Positions 49,929 to 58,601 of a stretch of DNA of 64,000 nt are shown here, piece by piece. The DNA comes from a bacterium (GTDB lineage Bacteria; Zhuqueibacterota; Zhuqueibacteria; Oleimicrobiales; Geothermoviventaceae), in the NCBI GenBank assembly GCA_028275345.1, contig JAPWUV010000006.1, forward strand, positions 1-64,000, given 5' to 3'. The translations under genes and the position numbers were made by a program. Position 1 is the stretch's first letter, and the number at the start of each line of letters is the position of its first letter. A model generated the notes under the pieces. That model was not told where the DNA came from. It saw only the letters and a program-made list of their open reading frames with translations, and made no database searches.

Positions 49929-52676
49929 TCACACCTCGCCACGGAGGATCTTCCGCAGGACGGCCGGGAGAATCCCGCCGTGGCAAAGGTACTCGATTTC
50001 TACCTGAGAGTCAAGACGAGCGAGCACGGGGAACTCTACGACCGTGCCGTCCCTCTTCTCCGCGAGCACATGGAGCTTCTTACGAGGCGAAAGTCCCTCC
50101 GCAATGCCTAAGACGGAGTACACCTCCGTCCCGTCCAGCCCCAGGCTTTCCCGGTTCTGCCCGGGTTCGAACTGGAGCGGCAACACGCCCATTCCCACCA
50201 GGTTGCTCCGATGGATGCGTTCGAAGCTCTCCGCGATCACCGCCTTGACACCCAGCAGGTGCGTCCCTTTGGCGGCCCAGTCCCTGGAGCTTCCGCTGCC
50301 ATACTCTTTGCCCGCGATGATCAGGAGGGGCGTCCCCATCTCCTGGTACTTCATGGATGCATCGTAGATGGGCATCTTCTCCCCGGTCGGGAAGAAGATG
50401 GTCCACCCGCCCTCCGTCCCCGGCACGAGAAGATTGCGGAGCCGGACGTTGGCGAATGTGCCGCGCATCATCACTTCATGATTGCCTCGCCGGGCGCCAA
50501 AGGTGTTGAAATCGGCCGGTTTTACCCCGCGGCTGATCAGGTAGCGTCCGGCGGGGCCGTCGGCTGGGATCGAGCCCGCTGGGGAGATGTGATCCGTGGT
50601 CACGCTGTCTCCAAGGAGAGCCAGAACGCGGGCCCCGCGGATATCCGCGAGCGGCGGCACCTCGAGCGAAAAGTCCTTGAAGAACGGTGGCTCCTGGATG
50701 TAGGTGGAGTCGGGATCCCAAACGTAGAGCTCCCCGGTGGGGGCTTCCAAACCCTCCCAGGTGGGGTCACCCGTTTCCGCCCGTTGGTATTGAGCCTGGA
50801 AGGCCTCGACGTCGAGGGCTCCCCGGATCGCCCGCTGCAGCTCCTCCCGGGTAGGCCAAATGTCCTTCAGATAGACCGGTCGGCCGTTGGGGTCGTAGTC
50901 GAGGGGTTCGCGGGTGAGGTCGATGTCCACCGTGCCCGCGATCGCGTAGGCCACCACGAGCATGGGGGAGGCCAAGTAGTTGGCCTTCACCATCGGATGG
51001 ATCCGCGCCTCGAAATTTCGATTTCCGCTGAGCACAGCGGCCACCACCAGCCCTTTGTCTTTGATCGCGCGAGCCACCTCGTCCGGTAGCGGGCCGCTGT
51101 TCCCGATGCAAGTCGTGCACCCGTAGCCAACCACGTGGAAGCGGAGCGCCTCGAGGTAAGGGAGAAGGCCCGCCTTGCGCAAATAGTCGGTTACGGCGCG
51201 GGAACCCGGGGCCAGAGTGGCTTTCACCCACGGACGGGTACGGAGGCCCCTCTCCACGGCCTTCTTGGCAAGGAGTCCAGCGCCGAGCATGACCGATGGA
51301 TTGCTGGTGTTGGTGCAACTTGTGATGGCAGCGATCACAACCGATCCGTGCGAGAGTTGCACGGCCTCGCCATCCAGCACCACCTGCGCCCGAGGCTTCC
51401 GGGCCTCCGCTTGACCCGGGGTCGAAACTCCCCCTTCCGAGACCCAGCGATCGTGATCCTCCTCGGGGATGTCCACGCCGAAGTTCTCGCGGAGGGCGAC
51501 GTGAAACCGTTTGTGGACTTCCCGAAGGGGAATTCGATCCTGCGGACGACGCGGACCGGAGAGGCTCGGCTCCACCGATCCGAGATCAAGTTCCACCACC
51601 TCGCTGAATTGCGGATCCGCAGAGGCCGGATCGCGGAAAAGCGCCTGCTCTTTACAGTACCTCTCCACGAGGTCCACTGCCTCGGGGCTCCGTCCGGTTA
51701 GCCGCAGGTAGGCCAGCGTCTCCTGATCCACCGGGAAGAATCCGATGGTGGCCCCGTATTCCGGCGCCATGTTGGCAAGGGTGGCTCGGTCGGGCAAAGA
51801 CAGCCGATCCAGACCCGGCCCGAAGAATTCGACGAACTTCCCGACGACGCCTTTCTTGCGCAGGAGCTCGGTCACTGCGAGGACAAGGTCCGTGGCTGTG
51901 ACGTCGTCGCGGGGCTCGCCGGTGAGCCTCACGCCCACCACCTCCGGCAAGAGCATGTAATAGGGCTGCCCAAGCATCACGGCTTCGGCCTCGATCCCTC
52001 CCACGCCCCAACCGACCACGCCGAGCCCATTGACCATGGTGGTGTGAGAGTCCGTGCCCACGACGGTGTCGGGGAAGGCCGTCGTCTGCCCCTCGTGCTG
52101 ACGCACCTGCACCACTGGCGCCAAGTACTCCAGATTCACCTGATGGATGATCCCGGTCCCGGGCGGGAAGACGCGGAAATTGTCGAAGGCCCGCTGGGCC
52201 CACTTGAGGAGTACGTACCGTTCCTTGTTGCGCTCCATCTCCAGGGCCATATTCTGAGGGAGCGCGTAGTCGGTCCCGTAGTAATCCACCTGAACCGAGT
52301 GGTCGATGATCAGGTCCGCCGGCACGATCGGGTTGATCCGCCTGGGATCACCCTGAGCCCGAGCCACCGCCGAGCGCATGGCGGCCAGATCCACCACCGC
52401 CGGGACCCCGGTGAAATCCTGGAGGATCACACGCGCCGGCATGAAGGGGATCTCGCGATCGGAGGAAGCTTTCCCCCACGCAGCCACGGCACGTACGTCC
52501 TCCTCGGTAACGAGTCGCCCGTCCCAATTGCGGAGCTGGTTTTCCAACAACACCCGAATGGAAAACGGCAGCGCGCTGAGACGGACAAGGCCCTCCGCCT
52601 CCAGCTTGGGGAGACTGTAGATGGTCAGCGCCCCCGCCTGGGTACGGAGCACAGCGCGAAAAGCTCCCTTTTCCAC
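49929..52676 (-). CDS. acnA: Aconitate hydratase A
   Basis: 915 residues from GTG 52676, preceded by AGGAGGG five bases away; the frame stays open well past the promoter but that part is antisense to the peroxiredoxin and is not translated. DLIIDHSVQVDYYG, VVGTDSHTTMVNGLGVVGWG, TSCTNTSNPSVMLGAGLLA, YGCTTCIGNSGPL (Fe-S cysteines) and AGKEYGSGSSRDWAAKG are AcnA/IRP signatures. It interconverts citrate and isocitrate. The promoter lies at 52744-52771. Confidence 0.95.
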   Translation of the reverse strand: MEKGAFRAVLRTQAGALTIYSLPKLEAEGLVRLSALPFSIRVLLENQLRNWDGRLVTEEDVRAVAAWGKASSDREIPFMPARVILQDFTGVPAVVDLAAMRSAVARAQGDPRRINPIVPADLIIDHSVQVDYYGTDYALPQNMALEMERNKERYVLLKWAQRAFDNFRVFPPGTGIIHQVNLEYLAPVVQVRQHEGQTTAFPDTVVGTDSHTTMVNGLGVVGWGVGGIEAEAVMLGQPYYMLLPEVVGVRLTGEPRDDVTATDLVLAVTELLRKKGVVGKFVEFFGPGLDRLSLPDRATLANMAPEYGATIGFFPVDQETLAYLRLTGRSPEAVDLVERYCKEQALFRDPASADPQFSEVVELDLGSVEPSLSGPRRPQDRIPLREVHKRFHVALRENFGVDIPEEDHDRWVSEGGVSTPGQAEARKPRAQVVLDGEAVQLSHGSVVIAAITSCTNTSNPSVMLGAGLLAKKAVERGLRTRPWVKATLAPGSRAVTDYLRKAGLLPYLEALRFHVVGYGCTTCIGNSGPLPDEVARAIKDKGLVVAAVLSGNRNFEARIHPMVKANYLASPMLVVAYAIAGTVDIDLTREPLDYDPNGRPVYLKDIWPTREELQRAIRGALDVEAFQAQYQRAETGDPTWEGLEAPTGELYVWDPDSTYIQEPPFFKDFSLEVPPLADIRGARVLALLGDSVTTDHISPAGSIPADGPAGRYLISRGVKPADFNTFGARRGNHEVMMRGTFANVRLRNLLVPGTEGGWTIFFPTGEKMPIYDASMKYQEMGTPLLIIAGKEYGSGSSRDWAAKGTHLLGVKAVIAESFERIHRSNLVGMGVLPLQFEPGQNRESLGLDGTEVYSVLGIAEGLSPRKKLHVLAEKRDGTVVEFPVLARLDSQVEIEYLCHGGILPAVLRKILRGEV

Positions 52677-52743
52677 GGTGACCCTCCTCTCCTCCGTTGA
52701 TTGATCTCCTTCTCCTTCCTCCTTCGCGGCAGCCTCTGCGATT

Positions 52744-52771
52744 AATCTACACCATTTTCCGTCATTCGCAA
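52744..52771 (-). promoter_or_regulatory. Candidate acnA promoter
   Basis: On the minus strand TTGCGA (52771-52766), 16 bases, TAGATT (52749-52744). The distance to the GTG start is about 68 bases. It faces the peroxiredoxin promoter across about 85 bases. Confidence 0.45.
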
Positions 52772-52854
52772 GACAGCCGGGCAAGGCAATCCCGCCCCTC
52801 AGCGCGGGCCAACAACAACCCCAAAAGCCCAGCCCGCGGAATCGAAAATGATTC

Positions 52855-52883
52855 TTGACAGTGGGAGCCCGCGGGTGTATATT
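52855..52883 (+). promoter_or_regulatory. Near-consensus promoter of the selenoperoxiredoxin gene
   Basis: TTGACA (52855-52860), exactly 17 bases, TATATT (52878-52883). A leader of about 105 bases follows to the first start codon. Confidence 0.75.
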
Positions 52884-52994
52884 GCGGAGGCCGGGAAGGC
52901 CGCAGCACCGTGAACAGGCGGCGCATGGGTATTCCGGCATGCGCAGGCCGTTGCCGAGGGGGGAAAAGCGTCGCAACATAGCTGGAGGTGGCCG

Positions 52995-53717
52995 ATGGCT
53001 GAGGAAGAGATGGAGGTGGGTTGTGCTCGACCGACAGGCGGGCCCGTCGGAGAGCCTGCCGCGGAGACACCCGGCCCAGAGGGAGCCAAAGCAGAGGAGG
53101 TGCGAGCCATGATCAGTGTAGGCAAGAAGGCCCCGGACTTCGAGGCCCCGGCTTACCACAGGGGCAAATTCGTCAGGGTGAAACTCTCCGACTACCTGGG
53201 GAAATGGGTAGTGCTGTGTTTCTACCCGGGAGATTTCACCTTCGTCTGAGCTACGGAGATTTCGGCGGTCGCCGAAAAATACCCTGAGTTCCAGAAGCTC
53301 GATGTGGAAGTGCTGTCCATGAGTGTGGACAGCGTGTTTGTGCACAAGATGTGGGACGAGAACGAGCTGTCCAAGATGGTGAAGGGAGGGGTTCCCTTCC
53401 CCATGCTTTCCGACGCCGGCGGCGCTATCGGGAAACTCTACGGGGTCTACAACGAAGAGGCAGGCGTGGAAAACCGAGGCCGCTTCATCATCGACCCCGA
53501 CGGGATCATTCAAGCCTACGAGGTGCTGACGCCGCCGGTGGGCCGCAACGTGGCGGAGACAATCCGTCAAATCCAGGCGTACCAACACGTCCGGCAGAGC
53601 AAGGGCACAGAGGCGACGCCCTCCGGCTGGAAGCCCGGAAAACTCACGCTCAAGCCGGGCCCCGACCTTGTGGGCCGGGTGTGGGAGGTGTGGAAGACCC
53701 ACATGGCCTTCGACTGA
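52995..53717 (+). CDS. Selenocysteine-containing peroxiredoxin (in-frame TGA at 53247)
   Basis: Read through the TGA at 53247-53249, this is a 240-residue peroxiredoxin with Sec at position 85: [29 protein letters not shown]. Without readthrough the frame would end in the middle of the conserved peroxidatic loop, where Cys is expected (FTFVCPTE). A SECIS-like hairpin follows immediately. Downstream hallmarks [24 protein letters not shown] and GWKPG are in the same frame. The usual resolving Cys near the C-terminus (VCPxxW) is replaced by ATPSGW; the only other cysteines are Cys79-like in VVLCFY and one in the N-terminal GCARPT. Two starts have good ribosome-binding sites: ATG 52995 (GGAGGT) and ATG 53109 (GAGGAGGTG, giving Sec47). 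I keep the longer form because GCARPT looks purposeful. Confidence 0.92.
53250..53277 (+). promoter_or_regulatory. Bacterial SECIS-like element
   Basis: TTTCGGC (53260-53266) and GCCGAAA (53271-53277) form a 7-base-pair stem with loop GGTC. The loop starts 17 bases after the TGA and has G in its first two positions, as expected for SelB recognition. It lies inside the coding sequence. Confidence 0.8.
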
Positions 53718-53766
53718 GCCTGGGACCGGCGCTTCACTCGCCCTATCCCGGGAAAAGCCAAGAGCG

Positions 53767-53797
53767 GAGCTGGCGCCGTACCTCACGGCGCCAGCTC
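53767..53797 (+). terminator. Hairpin after the peroxiredoxin gene
   Basis: GAGCTGGCGCCGT (53767-53779) pairs perfectly with ACGGCGCCAGCTC (53785-53797), 13 base pairs and a five-base loop, 50 bases after the stop. No T-run, but it is the strongest hairpin between the two operons. Confidence 0.6.
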
Positions 53798-54134
53798 TGT
53801 GTAAATGGCCGCTTCGAGCACCGAAGGACAGAACTGCCGGTCCTGACGGCGCCGAGGGATGGAGGTGAACGCGACGGCGAAGGAGGAGCAAACCTGGACC
53901 CGGCGCTTCCCCGCGCGAGCAGATCAAGTAGGAAATGCGCCGGTCACGCAGCGCCGAAGCCTTTTCTCACAGGGGGCCCGCTAATGCGGGATTCCCCGTT
54001 AGAACGAATGAGCGGCCGATGGGTGCGGTGACGGCAGAAAGTTCTTGCGAAAAGGGTAGATTCTTCATAACATTCCGTTTGGCGAGTTAGCGATAGGTGG
54101 ACCAACTCGAGGGCATGGTTTTGGAGGACGGCAG
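53798..54134. other. Stretch without gene before the polyamine operon
   Basis: About 340 bases with no supported gene. GGAGGA six bases ahead of the bpsA TTG start is at the right end. No consensus promoter was picked out. Confidence 0.4.
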
Positions 54135-55229
54135 TTGCAAATCCTCGAAACGATCGCGCAGAACACCGGCCTTCCGGTCACGGGCCATGCCTTCGACCGC
54201 GTGCTGGCCGCCATAGCGGCCACGGCCGACCCGTGGGAGATCGTCGACCTGGCTGATCAGCCCTTCAATCTCACGGTCGAGGCCGTCAAGGTACTGGCGG
54301 ACGAAGGCCTGGTGAGATTTGAAGACGGTCGGGTGTACCTCACGGAGTCGGGTCAAGCCCTGATCAGAAAGCGGGGAATTGTACCCACCAGACTCCTCCG
54401 TTGTCCGGCCTGTGGGGGAAGCGGCGTCCAGCTGCAGGATCTGCAGCCAGCTTATGAGATCTTCCGCGAGATTGCCCGGGATCGGCCAAAGCCCAGCGAT
54501 GAGTTTGACCAGGGCTGTCTGACGCCCCTTTCCGCAATGCGCCGCGTGGCCCTGATGAAGCAGCGCGGCGACCTTGTCGGGAAGAGGGTGGCAATCCTCG
54601 GGGACGACGATCTCATGACGTTGGCCATTGGGCTCGGCGGTCAACCGAAGGAGATCGTCACCTTCGAGATCGATGATCGGTACGTGCAGTTCATCCGCCA
54701 CCACGCCGAGCGGCTGGAGATCCCATGCCGCGTCTATTCCTTCGACCTGCGGCAGAGGCTGCCGGAGGATCTCTTTGCCCAGTTCGACACGTTCCTGACC
54801 GATCCGCCGGAGAACTACGCGGGCCTATTCCTGTTCCTGGAACGCGGCTTCGGGCTCCTCAAACCAGGCGACGGGCAAGCCGGCTATTTCGGCATGACGC
54901 TCACGGAGTCGTCCCTAACCAAGTGGGCTCGCCTGCAGCAATGGCTGGTGGGGGAGCATCGGGTGGTGCTCACGGATCTGGTCTTCGAGCACAGCGAGTA
55001 CGAGAACTGGGACTTCTTACTGGAGAGCATCCGATCCGACGTCGAGCCGTACACCCACTTCCCCCGGGTCAATTGGTACCGGAGCTCCTTCTATCGGGTG
55101 GAGACTCTAGAGGGGTTCGAGCCGGACAATCCATCTTTCGAGGGGACGGACATTTACAGCGACGAAGAACGCTTGGTCTATTCGAAGGAAGTGGCGAAAC
55201 GGACCTCAAACCCAACCGAAAGGAGGTGA
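54135..55229 (+). CDS. bpsA: N4-bis(aminopropyl)spermidine synthase (branched polyamine synthase)
   Basis: 364 residues from TTG 54135 with GGAGGA six bases upstream. A winged-helix-like N-terminal part (LTVEAVKVLADEGLVRFEDG) contains a zinc-ribbon-like CPACGGSG, followed by the methyltransferase-like catalytic domain with FDQGCLTPLSAMRRVALM, VAILGDDDLMTLAIGLGG (the diagnostic GDDD motif, about residue 156) and FLTDPPENYAGL. BpsA adds two aminopropyl groups to spermidine, making a quaternary branched polyamine that stabilises nucleic acids in thermophiles. speD, three bases downstream, provides the decarboxylated AdoMet donor. Confidence 0.9.
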   Translation: MQILETIAQNTGLPVTGHAFDRVLAAIAATADPWEIVDLADQPFNLTVEAVKVLADEGLVRFEDGRVYLTESGQALIRKRGIVPTRLLRCPACGGSGVQLQDLQPAYEIFREIARDRPKPSDEFDQGCLTPLSAMRRVALMKQRGDLVGKRVAILGDDDLMTLAIGLGGQPKEIVTFEIDDRYVQFIRHHAERLEIPCRVYSFDLRQRLPEDLFAQFDTFLTDPPENYAGLFLFLERGFGLLKPGDGQAGYFGMTLTESSLTKWARLQQWLVGEHRVVLTDLVFEHSEYENWDFLLESIRSDVEPYTHFPRVNWYRSSFYRVETLEGFEPDNPSFEGTDIYSDEERLVYSKEVAKRTSNPTERR

Positions 55230-55232
55230 GTC

Positions 55233-55628
55233 ATGGGGCATCTCGGTCGGCACCTGATCCTGGAGTACTGGGACGCAGTGAATCTCAACAACCCCGAACT
55301 GATCGAGCGGGCACTCACTGAGGCTGCATTGGCCGGAGGCGCCACCCTCTTGAGCGTCCGCACGCATCAGTTTGCCCCGCAGGGCGTCTCCGGGGTGGCG
55401 ATCATCGCGGAGTCGCACATCTCCATCCACACCTGGCCGGAGTACAACTATGCCGCGATCGACATTTTCACCTGTGGCAACCGTGTGGACCCGCACAAGA
55501 TGAACGAGGTGCTGACGCGCTACCTCCGGCCGAAGCGGCAGAATATCACAGAGATGCTCCGTGGCCTCCGCACGGAGATCCTCGAGGGGGAAACGGAGAA
55601 GGCCCTGGCGGTGGCTGGTCATCTCTGA
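55233..55628 (+). CDS. speD: S-adenosylmethionine decarboxylase proenzyme
   Basis: 131 residues from ATG 55233 with a perfect AAAGGAGGTGA. ESHISIHTWPEYNYAAIDIF contains the self-cleavage site Glu60-Ser61; Ser61 becomes the pyruvoyl group. FTCG and the ALAGGATLLS segment are the other family motifs. It makes decarboxylated AdoMet for BpsA, with which it is co-transcribed. A clear terminator follows. Confidence 0.94.
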   Translation: MGHLGRHLILEYWDAVNLNNPELIERALTEAALAGGATLLSVRTHQFAPQGVSGVAIIAESHISIHTWPEYNYAAIDIFTCGNRVDPHKMNEVLTRYLRPKRQNITEMLRGLRTEILEGETEKALAVAGHL

Positions 55629-55654
55629 CTACAAGGCCCTTTGCCAAGAGGTCC

Positions 55655-55692
55655 AACGGGGCTGCAGGTGGCAGCCCCGTTCGTGTTTTTGG
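55655..55692 (+). terminator. Rho-independent terminator of the bpsA-speD operon
   Basis: AACGGGGCTGC (55655-55665) pairs with GCAGCCCCGTT (55671-55681) around AGGTG, followed by CGTGTTTTTGGGG. Confidence 0.85.
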
Positions 55693-55923
55693 GGACATTG
55701 CAAGAGGCCATTCCGAGTCCGATCCCGCCTCTCCGGGACGGGACGCAGAACCCAGCGCCGGCGGCGGATCTCGTTTCCTCGGGGACGCCATTGTGGCGCC
55801 ATTCCCGAGGAGAATCCTGCGGCCGGCCCTTGTGCCCGGGGCGCGACATTCGTAACTTCAGCCGGCGGGGATCAAGCCGAACCCGGACTCTTGGACGGAC
55901 CAATCAGCGGAGAGGAAGAAAGG

Positions 55924-57846
55924 ATGAAGCTCTTCGTTCCCCGGCGAATCTGCCTCTTCGGCGAGCACAGTGACTGGGCCGGGGGCTACCGTCGGATCAA
56001 TGCCGACCTCGAGAAGGGCTACACGATCATCACCGGCACCAATCAAGGGATCTACGCGGAGGTTAAACCCCACCCTTCCAAGCTCATCCTCCGCGCGACT
56101 CTGAGCGATGGCACGCGCAGAGGTCCTTTCGAGCTGCCGATGGAACGCCAAGCACTCCTCGAGGAGGCGACGAAGGGAGGGTTCTTCAGCTACGCGGCAG
56201 GTGTCGCCTATCAGATCATGACCCATTATCGCGTGCGCGGCCTGGAGATCGACAACTACCTGACGGACTTGCCGGTGAAGAAGGGGCTTTCCTCCAGCGC
56301 GGCCATCTGCGTACTTGTGGCACGCGCCTTCAATCGCATCTACGACCTGAAGATGACGGTCCGAGGGGAGATGGAGTTCGCCTACCGGGGCGAAATCACC
56401 ACCCCATCGCGCTGCGGGAGGATGGACCAGGGTTGCGCCTACGGCAATCGCCCCATCCTCATGATCTTCGACGGGGAGGAGATCGACATCCGGGAGATCA
56501 CCGTCCCTCGCGACCTCCACTTCGTGATCGTGGACTTGCGGGCTGGCAAGGACACGAAGGAGATTCTCCGCAAGCTCAATCAGTGCTATCCTTTCCCGGA
56601 CAACGAGCTCCAGCGGAGCGTGCAACGGTACCTGGGCCCCATCAACAAGCGGATCGTGCACGAGGCAGTGGAAGCTCTGGAGGCGGGAGATGCCGAACGG
56701 ATCGGGGCGCTCATGCGGGAAGCACAGGCGGAGTTCGATCGCCATCTCATTCCCGCCTGTCCGTCGCAGCTCACAGCTCCGGTGTTGCACAAGGTGCTCA
56801 GCTATCCTTCCATCCAGCCTTACATCTACGGAGGCAAAGGCGTCGGTTCCCAGGGCGATGGCTGCGCGCAGTTCATTGCGAAGGACGAAGAGAGCCAGTC
56901 GCGGGTGATCGAGATCCTGGAGCGAGAGCTGAATATGCCCTGCCTGCGGCTGGTGATCCGTTCCCCAAGGAAAGTGCGCAAGGCAGTGATCCCCGCCGCC
57001 GGCTTCGGCCCAAGACTCTTCCCGGCCTCCAAGGCGATCAAGAAAGAGCTTTTCCCCATCATCGATCGCGATGGGCGAGCGAAGCCGGTAGTCATGACGA
57101 TCGTCGAGGAAGCGGTGAACTCCGGCGTCGAGGAGGTCTGCATCATCGTCCAGAGGGAGGACCGCGAGCTCTTCGAGGAGTTTTTCTGCACCCCTCCCAC
57201 GGTGGAGAACTACAACAAGCTATCCCGAGAGGGTCAGGAGTACTGCCGTTACCTCCTGGATCTCGGTCACCGGATCACCTTCGTGACCCAAGAGGTTCAA
57301 GAAGGCTTCGGGCACGCCGTGTATTGCGCGCGGGACTGGGTCGGCAACGAACCCTTCCTGCTGCTCCTGGGTGACCATATCTACGCCTCAGACAACGAGG
57401 TCCCTTGTGCACGGCAAGTGCTGGACGTATTCGAGCGCGTGGGTCGCAGCGTCGTGGGGCTCAAGGTCACGCCCGCAGAGGAAATCCACAAGTTCGGCTG
57501 CGTCACAGGCATCTGGGACCGTTCCGGGGAACAGCTCAGCATCACGGAGTTCGCCGAGAAGCCGGATCTGGAATACGCTCGGGAGCACCTCACCGTGGAA
57601 GGCCTGGAGTCCGACCAGTTCCTCACCGTCTTCGGCATCTACGTGCTGACCCCGAAGGTGTTCGAGTTCCTCGAAGAGGCCATCCGGCACAACCTTCGGG
57701 AGCGCGGCGAATTCCAGCTGACCCCATGTCTGGATCGGGTACGGCGGGAGGAAGGATTCACCGGATACTTGGTCAAGGGCCGGAGGTTCGACATCGGCAC
57801 CGCCGAGACCTACCGCCAAGCGGTCATCGAGTTGCGCAACGCGTAG
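55924..57846 (+). CDS. GHMP sugar kinase fused to NDP-sugar pyrophosphorylase
   Basis: 640 residues from ATG 55924 (GAGAGGAAGAAAGG upstream); an upstream open frame has no start with support. The N-terminal half (1-350) is a GHMP kinase: RICLFGEHSDWAGGYRR, LPVKKGLSSSAAICVLV, SRCGRMDQGCAYGN and YGGKGVGSQGDG. From about 354 a GalU-like nucleotidyltransferase follows: VRKAVIPAAGFGPRLFPASK, FPIIDRDGRAKPVVM, FLLLLGDHIYA, VTGIW and KGRRFDIGTAETYRQAVIEL. The combined activities would phosphorylate a free sugar at C1 and make the UDP- or other NDP-sugar. Order is kinase first, the reverse of fucokinase/GDP-fucose pyrophosphorylase. Substrate unknown; the GEHSDW form is also seen in glucuronokinase-like enzymes. 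Confidence 0.88.
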   Translation: MKLFVPRRICLFGEHSDWAGGYRRINADLEKGYTIITGTNQGIYAEVKPHPSKLILRATLSDGTRRGPFELPMERQALLEEATKGGFFSYAAGVAYQIMTHYRVRGLEIDNYLTDLPVKKGLSSSAAICVLVARAFNRIYDLKMTVRGEMEFAYRGEITTPSRCGRMDQGCAYGNRPILMIFDGEEIDIREITVPRDLHFVIVDLRAGKDTKEILRKLNQCYPFPDNELQRSVQRYLGPINKRIVHEAVEALEAGDAERIGALMREAQAEFDRHLIPACPSQLTAPVLHKVLSYPSIQPYIYGGKGVGSQGDGCAQFIAKDEESQSRVIEILERELNMPCLRLVIRSPRKVRKAVIPAAGFGPRLFPASKAIKKELFPIIDRDGRAKPVVMTIVEEAVNSGVEEVCIIVQREDRELFEEFFCTPPTVENYNKLSREGQEYCRYLLDLGHRITFVTQEVQEGFGHAVYCARDWVGNEPFLLLLGDHIYASDNEVPCARQVLDVFERVGRSVVGLKVTPAEEIHKFGCVTGIWDRSGEQLSITEFAEKPDLEYAREHLTVEGLESDQFLTVFGIYVLTPKVFEFLEEAIRHNLRERGEFQLTPCLDRVRREEGFTGYLVKGRRFDIGTAETYRQAVIELRNA

Positions 57847-58601
57847 GCCCCTTTCCTCCAGGCCGCACGGTCGCAAACAGCACGCCAGTCCCGAGCCCGC
57901 CGTCGCTCCGTAGCTCGTTTTCCCGGGGCCGGGGGGAATGATCCTGGCCCACACGGTGAACTCACCATTCGTTTCGGCAAATGGGAAAACTCCCCTCCGC
58001 GCTGAGCCGGAACGTCCATCGCCTCCGCGCCAAGCAGAGGGAGCAAGACGATCTCCCTGCACATCGCGGTGAGAAAGGACTGAGCCGGGAAGTCCTCCTC
58101 GACCCCGTGCGCGCGGCCCTGCTTTCCCGCCTCTCCGGAAAATCAGCGCGTCTCGATGAGAGAACAGACAGCGGCGAACCGGTAGAGAACGCGAGGCGCA
58201 CCCCGACCGGCCGACCCGAACCCTGCGCTCGCCCCTCGCGCCGGAGCGGAGCCGTATGTAGCCTGCGGCGCTCCTCACGCCCAAGGCCCATCGCGTCCCA
58301 ATGCCTCCGCCGGAATCCCGCGTCCATCCTCGAATGGCAAGACGCATCACCGACGTGCAGGCGCTGCGACGGCCCATTTCCAGAGTGGGCTTCCGCTTTG
58401 CGCGGCGCCCCCGCGCCACCCGAATCATCGCATCTGGCCGCCCGGGATTCGGGGAAGATTCTCATCCACTGGCTCAGGGATTGCAAACCCACTTCCCGCA
58501 ACGCGAGCTCGGGCGGCCAGTGTAGCCTCGCGAGCGACGCGTCGGCGCTACATGTAACGATCCGAGACAGAGCAGAACAGACTGCAGGAAGGACTGTCGC
58601 G
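57847..58601. other. Unusually long open but apparently non-coding stretch
   Basis: 755 bases between the kinase fusion and the flavoprotein gene. A plus frame continuous with the flavoprotein and a minus frame are both open for several hundred bases, but translations are arginine- and serine-rich and match no pattern. I see no RNA gene. It may hold a long leader, or remains of a gene. Confidence 0.4.

Noticed and set aside
52677-53927. Long minus-strand extension of aconitase across the peroxiredoxin gene
   Set aside because: It is antisense to the peroxiredoxin, starts within another promoter, and the aconitase family N-terminus begins at GTG 52676 with its own ribosome-binding site.
57981-58601. 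Upstream extension of the flavoprotein gene
   Set aside because: The translated part is arginine/serine-rich with no GlpD similarity; ATG 58602 has a good ribosome-binding site and begins just before the FAD motif.
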